Part shown: positions 21,841 to 34,115 of the stretch, piece by piece
Position numbering within the stretch: the first letter of the stretch is position 1
How the letters are laid out: each line of letters opens with the position of its first letter
NCBI RefSeq assembly: GCF_905163445.1
Contig: NC_053184.1
Location: 496,001-560,000 of the forward strand
DNA from: Pararge aegeria
Lineage: Eukaryota > Arthropoda > Insecta > Lepidoptera > Nymphalidae
DNA: 64,000 nucleotides
Direction of reading: 5' to 3'
Notes under the pieces: model-generated
The model's database searches: none
What the model was told of the DNA's origin: nothing
The model's input: only the letters and a program-made list of their open reading frames with translations
Made by a program: the position numbers and the translations under genes

Positions 21841-22854
21841 TCATTTACGAGAATAATGTCCAATTGGTTCTATGAAGACACACGATGGTGTGTCAGCCAA
21901 GTTCCAACAAATTTAAATTTGCAGTAAGCAGCATTTTCATTTTATTTTTAGCAGTTCTCCAAAAACTTCTTTATATAAATAGGCGTATCTACTTAAGCAC
22001 TTAGGTATAAAATGACGTCAAAAAAATGGAAATCTTGACGGTTAATCGTAACTTAAAGAAAGTTACAAATAACTACAAATGTTAGATTCCTTATCTTATC
22101 TATATTATCTATATTTAATATTTATACAAGTCACATAGCACTGGAAGTGAATGACGAAACTCATAGAATGAAAGCTAATAAAATGTGTAGCGACATGCAG
22201 GAGTTTACACTACATACTCGTACATACTTAGCAGGTCTAAATAGCAGCTTCTTGGCCATTTGACGAAACATCCGAGACAGATATATCAAGCAAACTTAGT
22301 TGCATCGTACTCGTTTTTGGTCGCTATGTGCCAACCAAGTTCTATAAGTAAACGACCGCCAGGACGGGGCTTGTAGAATGTTTTAACTAGAGTACCTTGA
22401 TGTGCATTGGGTAAGTATTAGTGTCATCCGAAAAAATTTAACAGTACGTATATTTATAAAAAAAATGTTTGTGTTTCGATCTCACCTTTAGTGATAACAC
22501 TCTTGAATCTCGTCTTACGCATTTCAATGTCTCAGTGGATGGCTTAAAAAAAACGAAACTGTAATTGATAGATAGGTAACGTCGTTCACACAAGTGCGAG
22601 TCTTCCAAGGGCCAGGTACTCCATTCGTTGCGAAGAGTAAAAGTGTTGAGTAAGTCACAAAAATCATTATGCATCTTGACAAGTGTTTTTGAAGTTTAAC
22701 TTCTTTACGCTCAATTAATAAATACGTGACGAGAGCTTTCCGTAAAGTGTGATTGGGCGAGGCGAACGGAAGTTGAGAGTTAGTTAAGATAGAAAGAGAG
22801 AGAGTTACGTTTCGTATACTGTATATATTTTTTTCTGGTTACATTTATTTACAG

Positions 22855-23390
22855 AGACTGTGGAAGAGTATACCTATCTAGGCTCTCTAATAGGCAATGC
22901 TGTGTTCCAGAAATTAACGACGCATTGCGATGGCAAAAACGCCATGTCAAGCCTTACCGGAAAATTGAGAAATCGCAGTATAAGCAAAAACACGAATCGT
23001 CTAGTCAGTGCTTTTTTTTTCAATTTTCATGTACGGAGTAGAAACATGGACCATTAGGGCGAGAGAAAGGCAAAGAATAGATGCGTTCGAGAGGTGGTGC
23101 TGGAGGTGAATGTTAGGGATTCCTTGAACAGCCAAGCGCACACACGTGTCTATTTAGTCACAACAAAGAAACTCCCTGCGCTACCAACGCCTGCTCTCTT
23201 ATTTCGGAAATGACATGCGACGTGGGAATGAGGGTTTAGAAAAACTGATTAGGTACCACGGGAAAAACCGAAGGCAAGAGGTTGAGAGAGATTGGCAGAC
23301 CAGATCCCAAGTGCAAATATTACACCATTGCTAGGCTGGCCTCGGATCCCATCGGGCCTGCACCAATGAAGGAGCGACTGGAGAGAGAGA
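22855..23390 (+). mobile_element. RTE-type non-LTR retrotransposon, C-terminal fragment
   Basis: Translation gives VEEYTYLGSLIGN, AMSSLTGKLRNRSISKNTN, then in another frame ETWTIRARERQRIDAFERW and MLGIP.TAKRTHVS, followed by NEGLEKLIRYHGK. This is the C-terminal region that follows the reverse transcriptase in RTE-clade elements. Several frameshifts and stops make it a pseudogene. It is 5'-truncated. Confidence 0.85.
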
Positions 23391-23424
23391 TATATACACG
23401 TATATATTATACGTAATATACGCA

Positions 23425-23640
23425 TTGCCGTGTTCCAGTATTGCTGAGTTCCGGTTTGAAAGGCGTGGAAGCCAGTTTTATTGCAGGCACACGAGGTATA
23501 ACCAACACGCCTCAGGTTGACAGACATGGGGCGGCAATCCACAGGATCTGTTATTTGCATGTCCTTTCCGTCCGTTTGCCAAGTGTTGCTCTGTTTATAG
23601 TAATTTGACGGTTTTCCACTTACCATCAGATGAGCCATCC
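23425..23640 (+). repeat. LINE 3' UTR-like module
   Basis: Contains 'gttccggtttgaaaggcg', an 'acaggatctgttatttgcatgtcc' type segment, and 'tttccacttaccatcagatgagcc'. The module at 45690-45850 has the same gtttgaa.gcg start and atgag..catc end. Probably an old LINE tail; the ACTTAC inside is not a splice site. Confidence 0.5.
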
Positions 23641-24480
23641 GCTTGATTCGCCAATTATCAATAAAAATAATTTTTAGGCACGTCAAACATTGAATATTTT
23701 CTGGTATATTGTCAAGTGATAAAATTAACACTTTTCGCACGAGTATATAAATTACGGCTTACAACTAGCGTAAACAAGAACTTTGTATTGAGTTTTTTTT
23801 AACATAATTAAATTCTATCACTTGCTTCTACTGGGGTATACGGGAAACCCTACCCGAAAACATACCTAATGCCTGTCCGGATTTTTATTTCCCTATCACT
23901 TTTAATTTTAAGCTCGCCTCATCTCACATACATACTACTACGATGTAGGTATATAGCTCATTGTCGTAAAGTCGTGATGACTACGTATCGTCGGGTGGGA
24001 TTGTAGTCTATTTAAAAAATAAAACAGAAAAAGTTTCAAAATGTTTAGATTAAGTTTGTGGGCAGGCATCTCTACCATTCTAGCACGGGTACGCCTCTAC
24101 AACCGATAAACTAGAGGGGGTTTTATTCTAAAAACGAAAAAAACTTTACAAACATACGTTTCCTATCGCGAACACGTCAACGGTTAACTAGAACGTCGAC
24201 CAGCGTTAATAAAGCGTGGATGTCAACTAAAGATGTTCCCGCATAATGATAACGTTGCGACATTATACTATCTACTTCATAGTTTATAGCGATTGATAAG
24301 ATTAAGTCTTTTCCCAAAACAAACAACACACGCCCTACGGCTGTGGGAAAATGGCACAGCGCACGCCGTGGTCAAATAGAAATATCTATTTATGTAAACA
24401 AATAACAGGGCGGCATTTCCAAAGCGAAATTGTCAATATTTAAATACACTATTGATTTATGTCGATGTAACTGCTCCGCT
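23641..24480. other. No gene seen
   Basis: AT-rich, no recognised element. Confidence 0.4.
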
Positions 24481-24489
24481 AGAACCTAT

Positions 24490-24795
24490 CATCGTATCAA
24501 CCCATTACCGTCCAAATTCAGGGCACGGATCTCCTCCCACAATAAGAAGAGTTTAGCGTAGTCCACCACGCTGGCCCAGTGCGGATTGGTGGACTTCACA
24601 CACATTTGAGAACTTTATGGAGATGTCTCAGGCATGCAAGTTTCCCCACGAGGTTTTTCCTTCACCGTTAAATCAAGTGATATTTTAATTACTTAAAGCG
24701 CACATAATTTAGAGAAGTTAGAGGTGCGGGCTGGGCATCGAACTCGGCCCCCTGAGAGTGAAGCCGAAGTCCTGACCACTGTGCTATCACTGTTT
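24490..24795 (-). repeat. SINE family A, near full length
   Basis: A full series of family blocks: 'gcccagtgcggattggtgg', 'gtctcaggcatgcaagttt', 'ttcaccgttaaatcaagtga', 'gcgcacataattt', then the minus-strand B-box-like 'gggcatcgaactcgg' and an A-box-like end near 24780. Confidence 0.8.
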
Positions 24796-25639
24796 TACTG
24801 TTAATATTACTGTTAATATCTCACTGTTATATATTATAAACCTGAAGAGTTTAAGCAAAAATCTTATTGTGCTGGATAGTTGACGTATCTAGGAAGGCGC
24901 TTTTTATATTCTCATCAGCTAACAGAAGTAGTAAAATAAATATACGTACTCAATTATCACCTGTTATATCGAGTACTGAGTAGGTACTCATAGCGTACAG
25001 TCCGGGATATAAAATGATATAAAAGGCGATATGGTATTACGAAGTGAATCGGAAGTTTCAATTTGACCGGGGTATTTATAGAGACTAGACAAAGCTGTCT
25101 TTCAGAAGCGAAAAATGGGTGCGGAAAAGGTGTGCCTACAAGCGGTGACCTCTTGGCCTACGGCGATGACGTCACACGGGCCCATATAGGGAATTAAAGC
25201 ACGCCTTTTATAAGGTGGCCATAGCACGCAGAAATCGAGGACGTAAATCTAGATCATACGTAGACACTTTAGTCTTAATAGTAAGGAACTTTCCGTTGCA
25301 ACTTGTGACTAATTTCTTAATAGTAGTTGTTGGATGACTAATTTGTTATCTCTGTAATGCATTCGTTCGTAGTTAATTTAATTTTAATCGAAGACAGGTT
25401 AGCACGTGATAGTAAGTGACAATGCAATCAAGACACAAAACATATAAATAATACCTATATATTTTATTAAATAAAAGGAGCGGCTCTCGTACTTACTAAA
25501 TAAAATAAGAATTAAGATAAATGTAATAAAAGTATTTGAAAAAACATTTTTGCAAGATAGTAAATAATCCGGATTTCCACAGATCATCCTCATTTTTTTC
25601 TATGAAAAAATTGAATTGCCTTGAATGAAAACGTTGGCT

Positions 25640-26720
25640 GTATCAAATTCAAATTCAATTTCATTTATTTCAAGTAGGCCTACTTTATAAGCACTTTTGA
25701 AACGTCAAGTATGTATGTTTGTTGGGACTCTACCACCGGTTCGGAAAGCAGATTCTACCGAGAGAGCCGGCAAGAAACTCAGTAGTTGCTCTTTTCCAAC
25801 ATCAACATTTACAATCATTTTTCTATCTTGCGGGAGATGAGAGCGAGGCTGGCTGCTTCCAATCTACCTTGTCATTGAGGAATTCATCAAGTGTATAGTA
25901 ACTTCGCTGTACTAGATGCGTTTTTACACATTTTTTAAATGTATGCATTGGTAGGTCAAGTATTTTCTTAGGAATCATGTTGTAAAAGCGTATACTCAAC
26001 CCCACAAAGGAGCTCCGCACCCTTCGCAGACGATGTGCAGATATCACTAATTTATGTCCGTTTCTGGTAAGTCGATTGTTAATTTCAGCTTTTGATTTAT
26101 AAAGAGTAATATTTTGCCTCACAAAGACTATATTATTATAGATAATTGCGAAGCTACTATAAGAATACCTATTTGTTTAAATTTTTCACGAAGCGATTCG
26201 CGTGATACAAGTGTATATATTGATCGTACGGCTCTTTTCTGTAGTATAAATATACTTTCAATATCTGCAGCTTTTCCCCACAGTAAGATCCCATAGGACA
26301 TAATACTGTGTAAGTTTGCGAAATAAACAAGCCTAGCTGTTTCAAAATCGGTAAGCTGTCTAATTTTCCTGATTGCACATGCAGCTGAGCTGAGTTTACT
26401 CGCTAGGCTTTCTTTATGGGTACCCCACTGTAGCTTACAATCTAAGGTCACTCCTAGAAAAACAGTGGAGTTTTCTATTTTAAGTGTTTCTCCATTTATT
26501 ATGATGTTTCTATCAATTTTTTTACGTTAGGCAAAATAAATTCCAAACACTTGTTTTTTTTGCTTTTAAAAGTAAGTTATTAACAGTAAACCAGTCTGAC
26601 ACATGTGACAAAGCACGGTTTACGTTGTCAAAATTTTATAATAATTGTTAATCGATGTTGATACAGTTGGACATCATAATTCTAATCGTATCGTCTTCGA
26701 CAATTCGCATAAATCCTCTG
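25640..26720 (-). mobile_element. Jockey-like non-LTR retrotransposon, RT C-terminus and 3' tail
   Basis: Reading the minus strand: NFDNVNRALSHVSDW, FTVNNLLL, a frameshift, then KIDRNIIINGETLKIENS, TVFLGVTLDCKLQWGTH, ARLVYFANLHSIMSYGILLW, and after another shift RLTRNGHKLVISAHRLRRV, FYNMIPKKIL and YYTLDEFLNDKVDW. This is the classic post-catalytic RT region. The expected YADD/FADD box upstream is degraded to VEDD. The 3' tail at 25640-25800 ends in 'ttcaagtaggcctac...' sequence also found at 38640-38805. A dead copy. Confidence 0.88.
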
Positions 26721-26925
26721 TCGAATTCATGACGATTTCAATAGCTTTTCTTTTATTTAAAAGGGTTTAATAGGGTCAAATATATGGATTTGTACCTTAT
26801 ATTTTTTAAAATACTTGTGAGTGTCTTCGATAATGGTCATGTAGAGCTCACTTTAAAAACTTGAAATAACATATTTCATATTTGTACGATTTTCAGAATT
26901 TTAATATTCGTGGTGAAGGGAATCA

Positions 26926-27175
26926 TAAATAAATAAATAAACCTACTACGACCTACACACATCGCCATCTAGGCCCAAAGTAAGCGACAAGCGTAGCTTG
27001 TGTTATGGGTACTAATATGAGTGATGTATATTTTTATGTATAATATACATAAATACTTATAATATTAAACAAAAACTGAAAAACATTCATCACACAAACA
27101 TTTTCCAGTTATGGGAATCGAACCAACAGCTTTGGGCTGAGAAAGCAGGGTCGCTGCCAATCGCCAAATAGTTGG
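26926..27175 (-). repeat. tRNA-derived SINE, family C
   Basis: Minus-strand element. The tRNA-like head at the right end has a B box (ggttcgattcccat in reverse, about 27113-27126). The body reads 'acacatcgccatctaggccc' and 'aagcgtagcttgtgttatgggtac'. The tail at the left is (AAAT)n at 26926-26942. Same family and orientation at 29515-29760 and 54836-55090. Confidence 0.8.
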
Positions 27176-27294
27176 CATAACAAGAACACAAATAATTTAA
27201 CAAATTTACTCTGAATTTAGTACAAAAGTTATAGCTTTTACGCAAAAAATAGTAATGAAGCACTGAATGAAAAATTAAGAGTAACGTTCAAATC

Positions 27295-27540
27295 ATCATC
27301 ATCAACATCAAAAGCTAGTACGTGACAGTCCACCGCATGACTAAAGGTCTCTCCCAATGGGAGGGTTTCCCCATAATCACCGCGTTGGGCAGACGGGTTG
27401 GTGATCGCACTAGTTGCTAGTAGTAGCAGAGACTACGCTGCCGACCGTTTTAAGTTAAATTTCCTTAGTCGCCTCGTACGACACCCGCGTTAAGGGGGGC
27501 TCGTGACAACTGTATTCTGTTATGCCGTCACCACTCGTTA
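27295..27540 (+). repeat. SINE/RTE-tail element, family B
   Basis: Better copy of the 5130 family: 'catcatcatcaacatcaaaa', 'gacagtccaccgcatgac', 'aaggtctctcccaatggg', 'cttagtcgcctcgtacgaca' and 'acaactgtattctgttatgcc'. Confidence 0.7.
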
Positions 27541-27570
27541 TACGTTCAAATATAATATGATTATATACAG

Positions 27571-27764
27571 GTACTGAAGGAGCGCCACTGGTCACCCTAG
27601 CCAGGGTGAACGTGATAGTGGCAACTGGGCACCGGGCGGACGGCGTTCTGATTAAGTTGCGGGCCAGACTGAGGCGGCTATTGTCTGCCACCATTAGGCA
27701 CGGCGATGACAAAAGAAAAATAATAATTTATTTCGCCGACACTACAATACAGCTATTAAGGTAA
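27571..27764 (+). other. GC-rich coding-like island, unassigned
   Basis: Immediately after a cag at 27568-27570, the plus strand is open for 63 codons to a TAA at 27762, giving GAPLVTLARVNVIVATGHR, then ADGVLIKLRARLRRLLSAT. The minus strand is also open over the same bases. Because both strands are open, GC-rich composition alone could explain it. It may be a decayed exon, a retrocopy or part of a repeat. I recognise no family. Confidence 0.25.
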
Positions 27765-27889
27765 TCTTGGCGACTCTTTTAGCCGTGAGCTTCTTATAGT
27801 CTATTTTCCGTCGCCGGGCAATGAAATTGATAAGTCACGGGTTTTTGCTTCAATACGAGTAAGTGAAACCTTTGATATACGAGTTCAAA

Positions 27890-28130
27890 AACCACTACAG
27901 GGCACAAAACCACTACAAGCTTTAGCGTAGTCCACCACCCTGGCACAATGCGGATTGGTGGACTTTACACACCTTTAAGAACATTATGGAGAACTCTCAG
28001 GCATGCAGGTTTCCTCACGATTTTTTTCTTCACCGTTCAAGCTAGTTATATTGTAATTGCTTAAAAACGCACATATCTTAGAAAATTTACAGGTATAGTG
28101 AAACCGAAGTCCTAGCCACTAGGCTTTCAT
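27890..28130 (-). repeat. SINE family A, truncated
   Basis: Blocks 'gcggattggtggactttaca', 'ctctcaggcatgcaggtttc', 'ttcaccgttcaagctagtta' and 'cgaagtcctagccactaggc' in the same order as the 24490 copy. Confidence 0.75.
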
Positions 28131-28596
28131 CGCTTAAGGTTGGATATTGGATAGAAGCTGGCTTAACATTGTTACATACCTACTAATAATTAATTTCTGG
28201 ACAGGAAATTCCAATACCTAAAGATTTCTGGCCCAACTCAAAAAAACTAACCGCGTATATTGAACATGCTAACCACTAAAGCATCGAGGCAGCTCTAATA
28301 CGCGACTCGAGGATTATATCTAGAGGAAGTACTTTAATCAAGGTGATAAGGTTCCATTTCACGCTTGGCATTAATAGTAGGTGGGGTATGTGAAGATATC
28401 TAAGCTCGGAATGACTGTGTTTCATTGAAAACCTTAAGATTACAAAAGAGCTTCATTTTTTAGGAGAGAATGGTGACCTAGTTGCGAATCAGAGGTCGAG
28501 AGATAGTTTTGGCAGACTTTAGAGGTTCTCGTTTGTGTCTTTTTAAGATTTTGATACATTTTGCCTTAATAAAAATCAATTAACTATTCAGTTACT

Positions 28597-28890
28597 AGCA
28601 AAGCCCCGCAGTTTTACCCGGGGTGAATGAGTCGTTAGGTTACTCTATTAGGACGTCAAGAAAGGACGATAAGTATTTGGTGGTGAAAAAATACGAATGT
28701 TCGAGGAACCTCTAGAAATTTTATGTTTTTCCAAGACCAAAAGTAGTTGATATAATTTTCCGTGCTTTGAACTAATTTGGGGTAATTTTGGGTGTATCAA
28801 AAATCAAGTCAATTGGTCGTTAAGTTAGGGCGTGAAGGGCGGACAAACAAACAAGCATTCACACTTTCGAATTTAAAATTTTAGTATGGA
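28597..28890 (-). mobile_element. Helitron-like repeat
   Basis: Reverse orientation: CTAGC-type terminus at about 28597, body with 'aaaaatcaagtcaattggtcgttaa', and the start region 'acaaacaaacaagcattcaca...tttagtatgga' at 28840-28890. Confidence 0.6.
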
Positions 28891-29514
28891 TAGAGCAGTT
28901 CAGCTCAAAGCTTCTTAATCCCTTCTGTAATAAATAGAATATGCAGTGTTAGGTTTGTTTCTCTATTTTATGTACTTACTGTGTGATGGTTGGTACAGTA
29001 ATTAAAAAATAAGATGATTATAATCACATGTAGTGATTTTAACAACGTGTATTGCAGCAGCGTGGGGAGTCGAAGTTCCTATATACATTTCAACCTCGGG
29101 ATCATTTATAGGCTTACGAAGTAAGCAGACGTAGTAGCATATCTGTAAGACTTAATAACGTGCTTACCAATTGCTGGCGCACGTAGCCATGTACAAACTT
29201 GCGGGCCATTCCTCATAAAAGGGTTGATACAAAGGGCTCGCTCGCGTATTCCTTTTGTCAGTCAGTTCATCATTTATTCATTTCATACATGAGTTACACT
29301 CCCTTTGGAATACTGTAATGCGCCACGGCCGGGCTACCAGCGCACCATCGATTTTAATACTTCCAAAAGGTTGTTCTTATCGACGCGTACTTTTTTGCGA
29401 TGTTTTTCCTTACTATTTTAATATTAAAAATGCAAAAGTGTTTTTGTTTGTCGGTTGTGTACCCCTCCTTTACGTCCTAACTAACCAATTAGAGGAAGTT
29501 GAAATGACGGAGAG

Positions 29515-29760
29515 TAAATAAATAAATAAATATAAATAATTATAGTACGATAGTACACACATCGCCACCTATCCCCAAAGTAAGCGTAGCTTGTGTTATG
29601 GGTACTAAGACGACTGATGAATAATATGTATATAAATAAACACCCAGACACTGAAAAATATTAATGTTCATCACACAAACCTTTTTCAGTTGTAGGAATC
29701 GAACCCACAGCCTTGGACTCAGCAAGCAGAGTCGCTGCCCACTGCGCCAGTCGGCAGTCG
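29515..29760 (-). repeat. tRNA-derived SINE, family C
   Basis: Same body and order as at 26926. The tail (AAAT)n is at 29515-29531, and the tRNA-like head has a B box (ggttcgattcctac in reverse) at about 29694-29707 and an A-box-like end near 29750. Confidence 0.82.
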
Positions 29761-29837
29761 TAGGTAGTATAGCTACTTTTGGTCACGGAAAAACATTGAA
29801 TTCTTACTGGTGGATTACAGGAGCATCAATATTTTTA

Positions 29838-29945
29838 AGCCCCGACGTAAAAACGACGGGGTGGTATGAGTCTGATGTATCTGTGTGGGCATCGTACTTC
29901 CTGAACAGATTAACCGATTTTGATAAAGCAAGGAAACCCTTTTGA
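29838..29945 (+). repeat. Short dispersed repeat
   Basis: The 'ccccgacgtaaaaacgacgggg' segment, then 'tctgatgtatctgtgtgggc' and 'gattaaccgattttgata', is a phrase I associate with a common lepidopteran non-autonomous repeat. Only one copy is in this window. Confidence 0.4.
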
Positions 29946-30499
29946 TTTCAGCTTACGGGTACTTAAATAGAAGGAGTATCTAATATGAGCTGCTGTTAGT
30001 CCTGAAAATCATGTTTTTTTTATTGCAATTAGGTAAGTGTACAGACAGTAACTGGTAACACCCTGAGGCGCAGCCAGTTATTTATATACTGGGACCGCAG
30101 ATTAAATAAGAGTACCTAACTAACTAAAATTAAGTTCACTTTGCAATTTTTTTGTCCACCCAACCGCAATTTAGGAATTCATACTAAATTTCCAAATTGG
30201 CTCTGGCGGTGATAGAATGCGGGACTCCAACTCATAAGACCTAAAGCGCTCACCAATGCGCGGGGCAGGTCGTAAAAGTTAGCGGGTTATAATGGTTAGA
30301 ACACACCGAACCGAGCCAAGTGTAGGAACATTAAACCCAGTTAACTGCGGCTTACGCCCATATTTTGAAGTGCATTAAGAACGTTGCAGTAAACCTAATG
30401 CCGCTGTGGGTAGATGGGCCGTAAAAGTGTGCTTTTAACTTTACTTCACTAAGTTTTGCTTCATAAACGATAGAACTACTACAGAATTACATAAACCCT

Positions 30500-30720
30500 T
30501 GACTGCGAAGTAGGCAGAGTTTGAACCCCGGCAAGCACCTCTTTCTTTCAAATTAACTTGCTTCGTGAGTAAAACCTTACAATTCTTCATAATTTTGTAA
30601 AAAGCGTGTGAAGTCCGCCACTCCGCGCTTGGAAAGCCTAACTGTACCTACTACGACCTAAACATTTCAATGGTGGGAGAGACCCGTGCCCTGGAGTGGT
30701 TCAGTAATGGATTGATGTAA
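30500..30720 (+). repeat. SINE family A, diverged, with inverted 3' end
   Basis: Plus-strand copy from a degenerate B box (gtttgaaccccggc, about 30520) through 'gaagtccgccactccgcgct' to 'gagacccgtgccctggagtgg'. Its last 15 bases (30706-30720) are repeated in reverse at 30738-30752. Confidence 0.65.
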
Positions 30721-30759
30721 TAATGAGTCATTCATCTTTACATCAATCCATTGCACATG

Positions 30760-32340
30760 TTAACAAAATAATGGGTCTCAGCTTACATAATAACTCTTCA
30801 TGTCTATACCAAATGGAGAGTTACAATGAATGACTGAATGTATGAATGAACATACTTTTATTGCACACGACAACAATTAAATAAATAACACAGAATAAAA
30901 TAGAACAGAAATAAAAGAAAACAAGAATACATAGAATAAGTGAGATAGAGTACAATTTGAAGGCCTTATCGTAACATAGCTCTCCTATAAACCAAAGGCT
31001 TAAAATAACATAACTATACTCCAAGTTACTACGTAGGCTAGACCGCTATACTTACTTTAAACGCTACACTATAGAAAAGTAACTAAGCTTAACATTCCCG
31101 GCTGCAATAATATGTCACTGAGTACGGGCTCGTGAGTTGGCGAAGTTCTCATATTTAATTCCGTCCATTTGCATTAAACAGGCGCGCTTGCTCATTTCTG
31201 CCCATTCGTGCTCGCACCACCTCATTTCTAAAACAGAACGAGCGTTCGCCCACAAATATAATGCATTTCCTCAAAATGTTCCACTGAATAATTCTAATTT
31301 GCAATGCCTAATTCGCCGACCGTATTTCTCTGCCGCATCTCCTCTCTCTACACTTGGAATGAGCGGGTATAACTTCGCGCGGGTTTTTTCCTGTCGGCAT
31401 CAATGATTGTCTGTTAGTCTTTCTATAATATTTACGTATGTATAAAGACATTTAAATTGGACTGTTTATTTGACCGACTATTTCAAGGGCCAAAGGAAGA
31501 AAGACTTGGTTCACCAAAAATTTCCTACTTACCAATAAAAAAAAAGTTTATTATCATTGAAATACAAGTAAATATTTTTTTTGGCGCAGTGCAATTTTTT
31601 TTCTTACACAAATAATTGTTAATATTACATTTTTGATACTGTAACGGGGATGGACGGGTGCTCTCGAGGGAACAGGGGTGGAAAACGCTATGTCCCGTAA
31701 ACCATTATTAATTTGATGTATTAAGATACACCTTATAGTGAATGCGAGCGACGCGAAGCGGCGGCGGTCTAGCGAAAATTCTCTATTATTTATATCGTGA
31801 TGTGCGGTTTCTAGATGACGTAGGTACATAAAATAACAATGTTAAATCTATGCGTATCTTGTACTCATGTAGTAAGTTAAAAAATTTCGATGGATTATTT
31901 TATATTTATTAACTATTTATAATTTATTATACTTTTTAAAGTAATCTTGTTAACTGGAAATGTTTTGTTATTTTGTTCGCATTTGATAAATCTTGATTCC
32001 TATTCAGACTGCCAAACACAATAACATTGACTGAAGTAAAAAAACAAGCTAGTTGTTAAATAGACTTTTAAAGTTTTCACAACCTTCTAATAACAGTATC
32101 CACTTAGCGCTTTGTATGTTTGAGAGAACTGAGAATAATTAAAATAGTCCCGTAGCCAGTGAAAGTAAACACTCACAACAGCTGCTTTCACTGCGTCTAT
32201 GAAACACTATTTCACCTTAACTTACTTATTTTGCTTCATGGAATTTATGAATTAATATATATACATTCATTCAATATAGTGCAAAGGTATATGAGGTAGG
32301 TAGGTCATCAACGATTAAGCGTTCCGTTCCGATGCCGCGT
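30760..32340. other. No gene called
   Basis: Two open stretches, about 31137-31406 on the plus strand and 31554-31829 on the minus strand, are GC-richer than their surroundings but lack starts or splice sites I can defend. They may be old repeats. Confidence 0.35.
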
Positions 32341-32354
32341 AGAGAGGAGCCTCC

Positions 32355-32415
32355 AAAACAGGTTAGCCCGCTACCATGTCAGATTGCATCATCATTGCAG
32401 TCAAGGGCTCACTTG
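32355..32415 (-). repeat. SINE-like family D, fragment
   Basis: Reverse match to 'aggttagcccgctaccat' and 'tgcagtcaagggct' blocks; ends where the family A SINE head begins. Confidence 0.55.
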
Positions 32416-32429
32416 TAGCGACCAAAAAT

Positions 32430-32715
32430 AGCCCAGTGGTTAGGACTTCGGCTTTACATTCGGGGGGCCAGGTTCGAATCCCAGCACGCCCTCTAACTTT
32501 TCTAAGTTATGTGCGTTTTTTAAGTATTTAAAATATCACTTCTTCTTCAACGGTGAAGGAAAAAATCGTGACGAAACCTGAATACCTGCGATTTCTCCAT
32601 AACGTTCTGAAAGGCGTGAGGAGTCCACCCCGCACTTGGCCAGCAGCTTGGTGAACTACGGCCTAAGCCCATCTCATTGTGGGAGGAGACCCGTGCCCTG
32701 TAGTGGACCGGTATT
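32430..32715 (+). repeat. SINE family A, near full length (reference copy)
   Basis: The tRNA-derived head is readable: A box in 'tagcccagtggttaggact' and B box 'ggttcgaatcc' (about 32470-32480). The body follows with 'aagttatgtgcgttttttaa', 'aacggtgaaggaaaaaatcg', 'gaaacctgaatacctgcg', and the 3' part 'gggaggagacccgtgccctg'. RNA polymerase III internal promoter boxes are thus intact enough to class this as a tRNA-SINE. It resembles the butterfly SINEs called Metulj, but I cannot confirm the subfamily. Confidence 0.85.
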
Positions 32716-33309
32716 AGGTAGATATGACCATAATATTAGGGTGTAGGAAATATGTGATTTTGTCTCCTTTATTGATCAAAATTAAATTAAATACATAACC
32801 GAGTAAAATGCGCCATTGAAAATTGAAAAATTGAAAACAGTTTAAGTAAGAATAGCGTTAGTACATAAATACTATAATAGCACAGAGGACGGTTTTTGAA
32901 TAGTAGTACGTCCTGGATACAACGTACACAGACTTCATTTTACCCTGGGAATACAATAGCAACCGGATGAATTCCCGAGTAAGCGCTAGTAAATTAAAAT
33001 TGAAAACAAATAGCCACAACAAGTATATTTTGACGATAAATTGAAAGAGCGGTGAATGAAATGAATGAGCTATGAATAAACGCGAGCGGGCGGGAAAATC
33101 CAGTGGGGAAACCAACTAATATAAAGTTTTACGATTCGAATCTATTCAATTTACCTAATCGGTATTTACCTTATTATTTATTGGTTTCTCTACCTCGGAA
33201 GGCTACGCCTCAGGGAATAACGTTGTTTCCGGTTGTGAATAGTAGCTACTAAAATTATAACGAAATCGACTTTCTGTTTTCTTGTGTGCTTTATACTACT
33301 TACTTTTTT

Positions 33310-33410
33310 CCACTCTAAAGGAGGTATACCCAAACTAAAAATCACCACGGCATGTCCGTCTTGTTGGCTCTGTTAGATATCCGGGGAACCCGTTGCACCT
33401 ATACCTATAA
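33310..33410 (+). repeat. Short repeat, family E
   Basis: 'aatcaccacggcatgtcc', 'ttgttggctctgttagat' and 'ccgttgcacc' recur in order at 48345-48420. Class unknown. Confidence 0.5.
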
Positions 33411-33939
33411 ACTTCTACCTACTCACCTAAAGACGGAAGCTACGGTGCTTTCGAAGTTAAAGAAGAAGCCCACAACAACTTTAGCTGCATATTATTTTTA
33501 AACATCACCAAACAACAATGTGGAGTTTCAGTGGGCCAAACCAGCACATTATATGATTGCTTCCCATCGATGTCCGGCTTTCATGAGTTGGAGATTACAA
33601 AAGAAATACATTAATTATAGGTACTGTGCGTAACTTTACAACAATTACGATTGAAACTTGATACCATGAAATTACGGAAAGTAAAGATGAAAATCGTTAA
33701 TCATCGCTGTTTGATAAACGTGGTACAATGTGATAGTTATTTTATATTTCAAAGGGGCCGGATATATTAAAATACAGCTCTACGAAAAACTACAAAAAAG
33801 CGGCTTTAAATTAAAATCTTTTTGTTAAAAAGAGTGCGTAAGGCAAGATATCTAATCCGCCCTGCAATGTGCACTTTCGCGTACATTTACCCATATAAAC
33901 TAGGATCTGAGGGATCGGCGAGGTAGGTACCTTAGTTGT

Positions 33940-34115
33940 ACTGGATTTGATTCCCGGATCAGGCCAAAATTGTCAGGTGTTTAGTTTTCCTGTTAAAAAA
34001 ATGTCATATAATAGTTAGGGCACCCCGTGTCCCGGAGGTCCTGGTTATTCTGACTGACATTTAATAATGTCGTTAAACCCCGCCAAGCCGTATTGGAGTA
34101 GCATGATGAGTCTAT
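33940..34115 (+). repeat. SINE-like element, family G
   Basis: Head-like 'ttgattcccggatcaggcc' (B-box-like) is followed by 'caccccgtgtcccggagg' and 'cgttaaaccccgccaagccg'. The 3' module recurs at 39850-39960 and 40534-40600. Confidence 0.6.

Noticed and set aside
23249..23740. 163-codon open frame on the minus strand
   Set aside because: It spans the end of an RTE fragment and a LINE 3' module in antisense; no protein-like conservation is visible.
26128..26451. Apparent 107-residue minus-strand gene
   Set aside because: It is a remnant of a Jockey-like reverse transcriptase, already listed as a mobile element.
32430..32500. tRNA gene candidate
   Set aside because: The same reasoning applies: family A SINE head, repeated many times in the window.
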